A DNA stretch of 64,000 nucleotides from Chloroflexota bacterium (GTDB lineage: Bacteria; Chloroflexota; UBA6077; JACCZL01): assembly GCA_020850535.1 (NCBI GenBank), contig JADZEM010000041.1, forward strand, positions 33,299-97,298. The letters run 5' to 3'. Every line of letters starts with the position of its first letter. Position 1 is the first letter of the stretch. The notes under the pieces were generated by a model. It was not told the origin of the DNA. It worked only from the letters and a program-made list of their open reading frames with translations, and did not search any database. The translations under genes and the position numbers were made by a program. Shown here piece by piece: positions 1 to 8,197 of this stretch.

Positions 1-2
1 TG

Positions 3-1439
3 AGCTGGAATGCCAGCGCAGAGCGGCTGTACGGCTACGCGGCCGAGGAGATGATCGGCCGTTCAGTCAGCATGTTGTTTCCCGCGGACCGCCAGCATGA
101 GCTGCCGGAGCTGCTCGCACGGGTGGCGCATGGCGAGTCCGTCGAGGCCTTCGACACCATCCGGGTCCACCAGGATGGACGACGGCTCGATGTCTCGGTG
201 CGGGTCTCGCCGATCCGCGACGACGATGGGACGGTTGTCGCGGTGTCCGCCATCGCGCGCGACCTGACCATTGAGATCGAGCGGCAGCGGCGGGAGATCG
301 GGTCCGAGAAGCTGCGGGCGCTGGGGCAGATGGCCGGCGGCATCGCGCACGACTTGAACCAGTCGCTCTCGCTGATCACCGGCTACGGCGAGCTGCTCGA
401 AGACGCGCTCGCCTACGACGCCGAGCGACCGCTGCCGCCACACCTCGCAGAGATGCTGCGGACCATCCGTCAGGCCGCCCATGACGGTGGCGAGACGGTT
501 GCGCGGCTGCTCCGGTTCGCCCGTGGCGGCAGCGACAGCCCGGCGATAGCCCCGGAGCCGGTCCACATCTCCACCCTGCTCGACGAGGTGGTGCGGCTGA
601 CCGCGCCACGCTGGCGCGACGCCAGCCAGGCTGACGGGCGCCCGATCCGGCTCGACGTGGAGAGCGCCCCGGATGTCGTGATCCAGGGCCATCCGGCCGG
701 GCTGCGCGAGGCCTTGACCAACCTCGTCTTCAACGCGGTCGATGCTCTGCCCCAGGGCGGGCGGATTCGTCTGGTGGCGCGCCAGCGCGTCGGAGGCGTG
801 CGCCTGATCGTCGAAGACGATGGCCAGGGGATGCCGGCCGACGTGCGCGAGCGCATCTTCGAGCCGTTCTTCACCACGAAGGGCGACCGGGGGACCGGCC
901 TCGGGCTGGCGATGGTTCAGAGCATCGTCGAGCGCCACCGGGGGACCATCACGGTGGAGTCGGCGCTCGGGCAGGGCGCCCGCTTCGTGCTGGACTTCCC
1001 GCTGGCCGGCCAGCCCCTCACGATGGACCAGCCAGATGATGAGGCTGCGCCCCCGGCACGGGGGCGGCTGCGCCTGCTGCTGGTGGACGACCAGAAGGGC
1101 ATCACCGCGATGGCGTCGATGATGCTGGCGCGCCACGGGCATGCGGTGGCGCAGGCGTCGTCGGGCGAAGAGGCGCAGTTGCGGCTGGAGGCGCAGCCGT
1201 TCGACATCGTCATCTCGGACGTGGCGATGGGCGAAGGGATCAACGGCTGGCAGCTTGCGGCCCAGATCCACGAGCGCTGGCCTGGGCTGCCGGTGGTCCT
1301 GGCGACGGGCTGGGCGGCCGGCATCGATCCTGATGAGGCCACGGCACGGGGCATCGCCGGGGTGCTGCACAAGCCGTATCGCTCGGCCGATCTGCTGGCG
1401 ATGATCGCGGCGGTGACGGCGTCCGCACCGGCCATGTGA
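3..1439 (+). CDS. PAS / histidine kinase / receiver hybrid sensor, 5' end outside the window
   Basis: The reading frame is open from base 3, and the first residues (WNASAERLYGYAAEEM) already read as the middle of a PAS domain. The true start therefore lies upstream, and the first in-frame ATG at 51 is internal. After the PAS domain comes a dimerisation/phosphoacceptor helix with AHDLNQS (His codon 348-350). The ATPase domain follows, with an N-box (NLVFNAVDAL), G1 (DDGQGMP) and FEPFFTTKG...GTGLGLA. A C-terminal receiver has acceptor Asp codon 1218-1220 and a conserved Lys in LHKPYRS. Such hybrids autophosphorylate on His and pass phosphate to the fused Asp. The kinase-receiver half closely resembles that of the gene at 27424-29427, so the two are probably paralogues. 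No membrane segment is visible in the part present, and the signal is unknown. Confidence 0.93.
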   Translation, partial: SWNASAERLYGYAAEEMIGRSVSMLFPADRQHELPELLARVAHGESVEAFDTIRVHQDGRRLDVSVRVSPIRDDDGTVVAVSAIARDLTIEIERQRREIGSEKLRALGQMAGGIAHDLNQSLSLITGYGELLEDALAYDAERPLPPHLAEMLRTIRQAAHDGGETVARLLRFARGGSDSPAIAPEPVHISTLLDEVVRLTAPRWRDASQADGRPIRLDVESAPDVVIQGHPAGLREALTNLVFNAVDALPQGGRIRLVARQRVGGVRLIVEDDGQGMPADVRERIFEPFFTTKGDRGTGLGLAMVQSIVERHRGTITVESALGQGARFVLDFPLAGQPLTMDQPDDEAAPPARGRLRLLLVDDQKGITAMASMMLARHGHAVAQASSGEEAQLRLEAQPFDIVISDVAMGEGINGWQLAAQIHERWPGLPVVLATGWAAGIDPDEATARGIAGVLHKPYRSADLLAMIAAVTASAPAM

Positions 1440-1449
1440 GACACTGTCG

Positions 1450-1497
1450 GTGTGACGCGCTGGCGGTGTGACGCGCTGGCGGTGTGACGCGCTGGCA
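1450..1497. repeat. 16-bp direct tandem repeat, three copies
   Basis: The unit gtgtgacgcgctggcg is present at 1450-1465, 1466-1481 and 1482-1497, the last with one mismatch. It begins 10 bases after the kinase stop codon. Each unit contains GTG followed by TGA. Because 16 is not a multiple of three, copy-number change would alter the frame of any upstream GTG start proposed for the next gene. Confidence 0.9.
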
Positions 1498-1534
1498 GGC
1501 GGCGCGGCGCAGAGTACGACAGGTGGGACGGGGG

Positions 1535-2386
1535 ATGCAACGGACGGGGCGACGGCGGCTCGTGATGGGTGTGGCGGCGAGCCTGTCGGCGGCGGTGCTG
1601 GCTGCCGCCGGACCCGGGCCTGTGCTGGCCGCCCCTGGACAACGCGTTGGGCAGAGGAGCGCGATGGCGAACGACTGGCAGGCGTGGGCGGGGCGGCGGC
1701 AGGCCACCCCTGGGGCCGGGCGGTTGTCGGCACGGCCCCGGCCCCCGAGCGAGAGCGGCTCGGGAGGCTCCCAGCCAACGGGCCTGCAGCCGCTCGGCCT
1801 GGACGCCGAGCGCGACGGCCTCCTGTACATCCCGTCAAGCTACCAGCCCGATCACCCGTTGCCGCTGGTGTTGATGCTGCACGGCGCGGGCGGCAACGCG
1901 CAGGGCGGCATGGGGCCGCTGGCCGCCCGCGCCGAGGCCGCCGGCCTGATCCTGCTGGCGATAGACTCGCGGGGGAAGACCTGGGATGTGGTCCGCACCG
2001 ACTTCGGGCCGGACGTGACGTTCATCGACCGGGCGCTGCAGCAGACGTTCGGGCGGTACACGGTGGACCCGGCCAGGTTCACCGTCGAGGGGTTCTCGGA
2101 TGGCGGGTCGTATGCGGTCTCGCTGGGCGTCTCGAACGGCGACCTCTTCTCGTCGATCCTGGCGTTCTCGCCGGGATTCATCGCCGCCAGCGGGCTGATC
2201 GGCTCGCCGCGCGTGTTCATCTCGCACGGGACGCAAGACCCGGTCCTGAACATCGACCGGTGCAGCCGGCGGATCGTGGCGCTGCTCCGGCAGTCGAGCT
2301 ACGACGTGCAGTACCACGAGTTCGAGGGCGGCCACACCATCCCGCCGGAGATCGTGGACGAAGCACTGGCATGGCTCTCCGCCTGA
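1535..2386 (+). CDS. Secreted alpha/beta-hydrolase (PHB-depolymerase/feruloyl-esterase-like)
   Basis: A predicted exported serine hydrolase of 283 aa. I chose ATG 1535 because a purine-rich GGGACGGGGG precedes it and the product begins with a good signal peptide (RTGRRRLVMG, then an Ala/Leu-rich core ending VLAAPG). An in-frame GTG at 1484 lies inside the 16-bp tandem repeat and is less likely. The mature part carries the oxyanion region LMLHGAGGN, a nucleophile elbow GFSDGGS, an acid in SHGTQDPV and a His in EGGHTIP, as in the LpqC/PHB-depolymerase-like esterases. The substrate cannot be told from sequence. The last 88 bases overlap the DUF433 gene on the other strand. Confidence 0.85.
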   Translation: MQRTGRRRLVMGVAASLSAAVLAAAGPGPVLAAPGQRVGQRSAMANDWQAWAGRRQATPGAGRLSARPRPPSESGSGGSQPTGLQPLGLDAERDGLLYIPSSYQPDHPLPLVLMLHGAGGNAQGGMGPLAARAEAAGLILLAIDSRGKTWDVVRTDFGPDVTFIDRALQQTFGRYTVDPARFTVEGFSDGGSYAVSLGVSNGDLFSSILAFSPGFIAASGLIGSPRVFISHGTQDPVLNIDRCSRRIVALLRQSSYDVQYHEFEGGHTIPPEIVDEALAWLSA

Positions 2387-2661
2387 CTCGCCCTTGCCGC
2401 GCGGCAAAGATCGCCCGCTCGGCTCAGCCGCCGCGCACTGTCGGCATCGAGCTTCTGCTGATGGTCCCAGGAGTAGGCCAGCGCTGAGTGCACCTGACCG
2501 AGCGTCAGAGTCGGAGACTGAAAGACCAGTTCCTCGGCGCTCCAGCCATACATCTGCTGCGCCACCACCAGCTCGACGACCTTCATGGTCGTACCGGCGA
2601 TCAACGGCACACGGCTATCGTCAAGGACAATGTGCTGATACGCCGTCCCGACGATGCTCAT
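2299..2661 (-). CDS. DUF433 family protein (antitoxin-like), orphan and 3'-altered
   Basis: A protein of about 120 aa opening MSIVGTAYQHIVLDD and containing GTTMKVVELVVAQQMYGWS, typical of the DUF433 helix-turn-helix-like family often found as antitoxins beside DUF5615 PIN-like toxins. ATG 2661 is preceded by GGAG six bases upstream; an in-frame ATG nine codons earlier lacks this. The conserved core ends at about residue 75. The last 29 codons are simply the antisense of the esterase coding sequence (2299-2386), so the original 3' end, and any toxin partner, appears to have been lost. Function as an antitoxin is inference and nothing nearby looks like the toxin. Confidence 0.75.
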   Translation of the reverse strand: MSIVGTAYQHIVLDDSRVPLIAGTTMKVVELVVAQQMYGWSAEELVFQSPTLTLGQVHSALAYSWDHQQKLDADSARRLSRAGDLCRAARASQAESHASASSTISGGMVWPPSNSWYCTS

Positions 2662-2766
2662 CTTGGCTCCACGCAGAGTACAGAACAACAGTCCAACGAG
2701 CAGTGCCGACTTCTATCGTAGTCCAGGCTCGCAACGCTCCCGTGGGATCCTGGGGCTTCCCTCAGA

Positions 2767-2832
2767 GTGATTGCATGGTTGCTCATGTTCCCAAGCACGG
2801 CGAATCGGGCGGTCAGGGGTTGAAACCCCAAT
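2767..2832. repeat. Degenerate half of repeat family A
   Basis: The segment holds a tgattgcatg end, then cgggcggtcaggggttgaaacccc. It matches the reverse complement of the right half of the full element at 18507-18723, with mismatches and gaps. It lies in the gap between the DUF433 gene and the 3' end of the beta-propeller gene. It looks like a decayed half-copy. Confidence 0.5.
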
Positions 2833-2904
2833 GTCGTTCAGAGAGGACGCCATCCGCACTGCGAGCATCAGCGAGCCGGACCTTCGCCAATCGGGTCCAC
2901 TCGC

Positions 2905-5900
2905 TTACCGCGGGCCGCCGCCCGCCCCCACGAACGTCGTGTACGGGCCGCAGCCATCCACGATCTCCAGGTGGGCCGTCATCGGGCCGGGCTGCTCGCG
3001 GGTGACCAGCAGCCGGACCTCCCGGCTCTCCTCCGGCGGCGTGTACGCCGCCCCCTGCGCCAGCGACGGCCCGCCCACCACCGCCACCTGGGCGTTTGAG
3101 AGGCCCGTCAGCCGCACAGACCGCAGCGCGTTGCCAGGGGAGGCCGCCGTCGCCTCGGTCGAGATCGCCGCTTCGAGCTGACCGGGGCCAACCTGGGACG
3201 TGCGAACCTCGATCTTCGGGCGCGGCGCGCAGGCCGAAGGGCTGCCCGCCGGCGTCGCCTGACTCGGAGCTGCCGTGCCGGCCGGCGGCGTCATGGTGGC
3301 CGTCAGGGTCACGCTGATGCCCGGCGTGCCGCTGCCCGGTGTGGCGCTGACCGACGGCGTGGCCGTCGCAGTGGCCGGTGGCGTACCGGCCTCCGCCTCG
3401 GGCACGAAATCGGCGCTCACGTCCAGCAGCGACCGCTCACCGCGCGCGGACCGAACCGCCGCGCCGTCTGCCGCCGCGCCGCCCACCAGCGTGCCAGTCC
3501 CCGTGAACGCGATCCTGAACGACTCGCGCCGTTGCAGCCCGACCTCGATCGCGAGGCTGAAGCTCTCGTTCGGGCCGAGGTTGCCGTCAGTCCCCAGCGC
3601 CGCGTCCGGCACCGAGACCACCGCCCCGACGCCTGTGGGCGTGCTGGTGGGCGCGCCGTCCCGGTTCACCACCGTGTGCCCGCCGGTCAGCTCGGCGATA
3701 CGCGCCTGCAGGTCGGTGAAGGTGTCCTGGCTGATGTTCCGGAAGCTGAAGGTCGCCCGGTAGACTCCGGCCGGGGCGCGCGGATCATTCGGCAGGTACG
3801 TGCCGCTGGCGCTCAACTGCTGCACACTCCCACCGATCGGTCGGACCGTCCCCGTCCCCGGCGACGGCCTCCAGTCCACGTCTGAGGCGCTCAGCTTGTA
3901 GAGGCGCTGGTCGCTGCCATCGGCCTTCATGATGAAGATGCCGTTGTACTGCTCCAAGAACGTGTTGCGGTACTTCTCGAACGCGATGCTGACGCCATCC
4001 GGCGACCAGTCCGGCCGGAGATTCTTGTCCTCATGGGTCAATTGCACCGGGTTGGAGCCATCGGCATTCACCACGAAGATCTGGTCACCCGACTCATAGG
4101 CAAGCTTCGTCCCGTCGGGTGACCACGTCGGGCTCAGGCTTGCACCCATCGACGTCAGACGCTGCGAAGCACCGCCAGCCGCTCCGATGACCCAGATATC
4201 CCCCAGGGCCAGATACGCGATCTTCGAGCCGTCAGGGGACCAGGCTGGATCCATGCCGCCCACCGGTGCGCCCTGCTGGTCCCGCAGCAGTCGCTCGCCC
4301 GTGCCGTCGGCGTTCATGATGCAGAGGGCGCTCGGCTGGTTCCCGCGAATGCAGCCAAACACGATACTCCGGCCGTCCGGCGACCAGGCCGGCTGGGCGC
4401 TCAACTGACGGCCCGCCGTCAGCGAGGCCTTGCCACTGCCGTCGGCGTTCATCACCCAGATCTCCCCGTCCGGGAACCCGTTCGAGTTCACGTAGGCGAT
4501 CTTCTGCCCATCCGGGGACCATGCAGGAGCGCCATTGCCCTTCGGCCCGCCCGTCAGGACGCGCTGGTCCCCGCCATCGGCATTCGCGACAGCGATATCC
4601 GAGAAGACACTCGACGGGCGGAGGATCGAGTAGGCAAGCTGCGCGCCTGCGACCGGCAGCGGCGTTGCCGTTGGCGGGACCGTCGCCGTGGGCGGTGGTT
4701 GTGAGCCGCCGGGCGCGTTGATCCGCGCGACGAATGCATCGAAGAAGCCGTGAAACGTCTGCCCGGGCCAGACGCCAAAGGTCCAGCCGCCGATGTAGGC
4801 GTGCCCGAGGCTGTCGCCGGCCACGACCCGCACGTTCTCGCCGCTCGACGTGCCCACCTGGCGTTCCCAGGCCGCTGCGCCGTCCGGCGAGTAGGCGCGG
4901 ACGTAGACATCTGTTGCACCGGCCGATGTCTGGCCCGGCAATGAGCCACCATCGCCAACCCCGCCGGTCACCAGTACCTTGCCGGTGCCGTCCACGGCGA
5001 TCGCCTGTATGCCCTCGCCGAACTGGCCGACCAGGGGGGCCAGTTGCGTCCAGCGGACGGATCCATCGGGGCCGTAGCGCCTGATGAAGTTGATGCGTCC
5101 GCTCGCCGGCGGCATCCCCCAGAGCGCGCCCTCGGCGGCCCCGGCGAGGTACAGATCGCCACCAGCATCCAGCGCTGCGCCCACGATGCGGACGTCTGAG
5201 CCTCCCTGAGCGCTGGTGGAGCCGATCTGACGCGTCCAGACTTCACTGCCGTTGCGGTCGTACTTTCTGAGAAAGCCGTACCCACCGCTGCCCGACGTGT
5301 GTCCGGGCGGCAGCGTCTGACCGGGGAAGACGCCACTCGTGTTGCCCGCGACGTAGACAGCGTCTTCACGAGCGGCGACCGCATAGGCAACGTCACGTTC
5401 GGCTGTCCCAAACTGCCGCGTCCAGGTCGGATAGCCGTTCAGATCGTAGGCGGTGATGTACGCATCAGTGGGGCCTTGCAGCTGATAGCCCGGCAATGGG
5501 CGGTCCGTGCCGCTGACGACGTAGACCTGCTGCACGCCGTCGGTCGCCACGGCCGGGTTGCGATCCGGGTTCGACAGCTCGCTGGACAGGATGATCTGGG
5601 TCCAGAGCACATCCCCATCCGAGCTGTACTTGCGCAGGTAGGCGTTGTGCGAACGAAGCCCGGCTTGATAGACCCCGTAAACTGGGCCGTTCCGATCCAC
5701 GGCAACCCCGCGCCCCTCCATGCTGTCCAGTTCCCACGGCTCAGACGCGAACGTCCGCACCCACACCTGATTGCCAACCGTGGAGTACCGTCGGAGGAAC
5801 GCCTCATTCCGGCTCCCGCCAGCGTTCATCCCCGAGACGTACACTGCGCCTGGGCCGAGCGCGATGCCCCAGAGCTCTTCGGCGCTGTCAGTACCGAACT

Positions 5901-6003
5901 GACGGACCCAGGACAGCTCTTGTGCCCCGACGTCCAGCTGGGGCTGCGCGAGAACGAGACACGCCAGGAGAATGAGCGCAAGCACGACGCCGCGGGCGAC
6001 CAT
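2905..6003 (-). CDS. Large secreted beta-propeller protein (SBBP repeats plus TolB/PD40 repeats)
   Basis: 1032 aa, probably extracellular. ATG 6003 is preferred over upstream starts because it gives a clean signal peptide (MVARGVVLALILLACLVLA). Residues of about 30-420 are SBBP-type repeats (WVRQFGTDSAEE, WTRQFGTAERDVAYAV, WTRQIGSTSAQGGSD and others). A Pro/Thr linker leads to seven or so PD40/TolB-type blades with the SPDGxKIAY and VMNADGS signatures (about 440-700). The C-terminal third has two beta-rich regions joined by PT-rich linkers. Such propellers are usually scaffolds or ligand-binding surfaces; no catalytic site is evident. Two propeller classes in one chain is unusual. The partner and role are unknown. 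Confidence 0.85.
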   Translation of the reverse strand: MVARGVVLALILLACLVLAQPQLDVGAQELSWVRQFGTDSAEELWGIALGPGAVYVSGMNAGGSRNEAFLRRYSTVGNQVWVRTFASEPWELDSMEGRGVAVDRNGPVYGVYQAGLRSHNAYLRKYSSDGDVLWTQIILSSELSNPDRNPAVATDGVQQVYVVSGTDRPLPGYQLQGPTDAYITAYDLNGYPTWTRQFGTAERDVAYAVAAREDAVYVAGNTSGVFPGQTLPPGHTSGSGGYGFLRKYDRNGSEVWTRQIGSTSAQGGSDVRIVGAALDAGGDLYLAGAAEGALWGMPPASGRINFIRRYGPDGSVRWTQLAPLVGQFGEGIQAIAVDGTGKVLVTGGVGDGGSLPGQTSAGATDVYVRAYSPDGAAAWERQVGTSSGENVRVVAGDSLGHAYIGGWTFGVWPGQTFHGFFDAFVARINAPGGSQPPPTATVPPTATPLPVAGAQLAYSILRPSSVFSDIAVANADGGDQRVLTGGPKGNGAPAWSPDGQKIAYVNSNGFPDGEIWVMNADGSGKASLTAGRQLSAQPAWSPDGRSIVFGCIRGNQPSALCIMNADGTGERLLRDQQGAPVGGMDPAWSPDGSKIAYLALGDIWVIGAAGGASQRLTSMGASLSPTWSPDGTKLAYESGDQIFVVNADGSNPVQLTHEDKNLRPDWSPDGVSIAFEKYRNTFLEQYNGIFIMKADGSDQRLYKLSASDVDWRPSPGTGTVRPIGGSVQQLSASGTYLPNDPRAPAGVYRATFSFRNISQDTFTDLQARIAELTGGHTVVNRDGAPTSTPTGVGAVVSVPDAALGTDGNLGPNESFSLAIEVGLQRRESFRIAFTGTGTLVGGAAADGAAVRSARGERSLLDVSADFVPEAEAGTPPATATATPSVSATPGSGTPGISVTLTATMTPPAGTAAPSQATPAGSPSACAPRPKIEVRTSQVGPGQLEAAISTEATAASPGNALRSVRLTGLSNAQVAVVGGPSLAQGAAYTPPEESREVRLLVTREQPGPMTAHLEIVDGCGPYTTFVGAGGGPR

Positions 6004-6387
6004 CGGGGATGCCTCGGTGCGTAGTGGACGTGACGTCCCGACAGGAGCACGTCCGAACGGCTGAACCGACGCGAGACCATGCTCCAAGGGTGCGCCACGG
6101 CCGCCATCATGACGACGCGTGGTCGCGATGGCTGCTCCACAATGGCGCAACCTTGCCACGCTGTCAATCCGCAAAGTGGCCAGCGCGACGGCTCCCTCAT
6201 TCTGCCGGGCGACTGCACAGATGGACAGTCAGGACAGGACGCGCCGGTCAGCAGCGATGGTCGCGACGCGTGCGGGCACGGAGGGGCGGCCGGCCAGACT
6301 CGGGGGCAGCGGCCGAAGCGGACGGACGCCCACGAGCCGGCCCGTTTCCTCCAATCGGACATCGGCTGGAATGTAGCAGTGTGCCCA

Positions 6388-6416
6388 ATGACACTACATG
6401 TAGTGTGTAGTACACT
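6388..6416 (+). promoter_or_regulatory. Sigma-70-type promoter with overlapping palindromic operator, upstream of the peptide ABC operon
   Basis: ATGACA (6388-6393) and TACACT (6411-6416) are separated by exactly 17 bases, each close to the -35/-10 consensus, 46 bases before the solute-binding protein ATG. A perfect 16-bp palindrome acactacatgtagtgt (6391-6406) covers the spacer. A second dyad GTGTA-G-TACAC (6405-6415) overlaps the -10 and contains TGTnnnACA, a spacing known for GntR-family operators. The position fits repression by a transcription factor not encoded here. The promoter/operator role is inferred from sequence only. Confidence 0.65.
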
Positions 6417-6461
6417 GGCTCTCACTCGGCAGGGAAACCTCAGATCGGGTGGGGGTGTCAC

Positions 6462-8177
6462 ATGTTGACCCGTCAATCCAGCCAGTCCTGGCGGCGCTCG
6501 AGCGCGGCCATGGCCGGCGCCGTTCTTCTTGCCACGCTGACAGCGTGCAGCCAGCCGGCCGCGCCGCCGGCTCAGAAGCCGGCGGCCCAGGCGACAACCG
6601 CTCCGGCCGCGCCAGCGGCCACCACTGCGCCGGCTGGGGCCGCCGCCCCGAAGCCAGAGGCCGCCAAGCCGGAGGCCGCGAAGCCCGCCGCGGCCGCCGC
6701 CGCCGCCGCCGCCGCCGCCGGTGGGAAGGACACCCGCCTTGTCGTCGTCTACAACAACACCGTCAACTCGGTGGACCCCGTCAACGCCGACTTCGCCCAG
6801 TCCAACCAGATCGAGCAGGCTCTCTACGACACCCTCGTCGGCTACAACGCCGAGAACAAGGTCGTCGGGCGGCTCGCCCAGGAGTTCAAGCTCGCAGCGG
6901 ACGCCTCCTCCCTCGACATCACCCTGCGCTCGGGCGTCAAGTTCCACGACGGCACGCCCCTCACGGCGAAGGATGTCGCGTTCAGCCTCGACCGCTACAA
7001 CAAGCTCGGGAAGGGCGTCGCCCAGTTCATCCGTGGGTACGAGTCCACCACGATCAAGGACGACACCCACCTGACCATCAAGCTCAGCCGCCCCAACTCG
7101 CTGATCCTCGGCGGCCTCAGCAAGATCTACATCCTCAACTCGGCGCTGGTCACCAAGGAGGCCGGGTCAGACGACGGCCAGGGCTGGCTCTCGAATCATG
7201 CCGCCGGCAGCGGCCCGTTCACGCTCGGAGCCATCGAGCAGAACGGCAACATCACCGTCAACCGCTTCGATGGCTACTGGGAGTTCGACGCCGGCCGCCC
7301 CAAGACCGTCATCTACCGTCTGATCAAGGAGACGGCCACCCAGCGCGATGAGCTGAAGGCTGGCAACGTCGACGTGACGGCGGCGCTCGGGCCGCTCGAC
7401 GTGAAGGCCCTCGAAGGCGCCGGCGGCCTCAAGATCCTCCGCAACCGCGACCGCTCGATCGCGTATGTCGCCTTCAACATGGTGAACGGGCCGACGACCA
7501 ACCTCGCCGTCCGCAAGGCGATGCAGCTTGCCTACGACTACGATGGCGCGATGGCCAAAATCTACGGCGGCGACGCCGAGATCGCGAACGGCCCCCTGCC
7601 GACGACGATGGCCTGCCACCCGGACCTGCCGAAGTCGAAGCGCGACGTCGAGCAGGCAAAGAAGATGCTCGCGGATGCCGGCATCAAGGATCTCTCGCTG
7701 ACGATGCACTTCCAGACGGCCTTCGAGAACCAGAAGCAGGAGGCCACGCTCCTTCAGTCCAACCTCAAGGACGTCGGCATCAACCTGGATCTCCAGCCGC
7801 TGGCCTTCCCGGACTGGCTGGCCCGCCTCTCGGACCGGAACCAGATCCCGCAGTTGTTCTTGCTGGCTGACTTCGCGCAGTATCCCGACCCGGGCGTCAT
7901 GCTGGTGCCGTACTACCAATCGACCTCGGTTGGCTCGAACCGGACCGGCTACGCCAACCCGAAGGTGGACGAGCTGCTGACGAAGGCCCTGGGCACCGGC
8001 GATGCTGCCGAGCAGTGCAAGCTGTACGAGGAAGCCCAGAAGCTCATCGACGCCGACGCCGCGATCCTGAGCATGTACACGCGGATCACCAGCTACGGCT
8101 ACCGCGAGAACGTCCAGGGCCTGCACGTGGCCTACGCGGGCAACGGCCCGTGGGTGCCCGACCTGCGCGTGCCCTGA
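6462..8177 (+). CDS. ABC transporter substrate-binding lipoprotein, family 5 (peptide/nickel/opine type)
   Basis: 571 aa lipoprotein that would capture a peptide-like or other ligand for the permeases encoded directly downstream. The N-terminus (RRSSAAMAGAVLLATLTACSQ) is a signal peptide with lipobox LTAC. An Ala/Pro/Lys-rich linker follows, including an uninterrupted poly-Ala tract written almost wholly with GCC codons (about 6685-6720). From residue 88 the fold is SBP_bac_5: VYNNTVNSVDPVNADF, the KFHDGTPLTAKDVAFSLDR signature, and LAVRKAMQLAYDYDG. ATG 6462 follows a GGGTGGGGG purine stretch. It is the first gene of a run ending at about 13306. The ligand is unknown; the downstream metallolyase hints at something other than plain oligopeptides. 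Confidence 0.93.
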   Translation: MLTRQSSQSWRRSSAAMAGAVLLATLTACSQPAAPPAQKPAAQATTAPAAPAATTAPAGAAAPKPEAAKPEAAKPAAAAAAAAAAAGGKDTRLVVVYNNTVNSVDPVNADFAQSNQIEQALYDTLVGYNAENKVVGRLAQEFKLAADASSLDITLRSGVKFHDGTPLTAKDVAFSLDRYNKLGKGVAQFIRGYESTTIKDDTHLTIKLSRPNSLILGGLSKIYILNSALVTKEAGSDDGQGWLSNHAAGSGPFTLGAIEQNGNITVNRFDGYWEFDAGRPKTVIYRLIKETATQRDELKAGNVDVTAALGPLDVKALEGAGGLKILRNRDRSIAYVAFNMVNGPTTNLAVRKAMQLAYDYDGAMAKIYGGDAEIANGPLPTTMACHPDLPKSKRDVEQAKKMLADAGIKDLSLTMHFQTAFENQKQEATLLQSNLKDVGINLDLQPLAFPDWLARLSDRNQIPQLFLLADFAQYPDPGVMLVPYYQSTSVGSNRTGYANPKVDELLTKALGTGDAAEQCKLYEEAQKLIDADAAILSMYTRITSYGYRENVQGLHVAYAGNGPWVPDLRVP

Positions 8178-8197
8178 TCCCCCGGATCTCTACCATC

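Noticed and set aside
63..1838. A 591-codon minus-strand frame opposite the first kinase and the esterase
   Set aside because: It has no recognisable domain, is Arg/Pro-rich and lies opposite two well-supported plus-strand genes. It is a GC-skew shadow.
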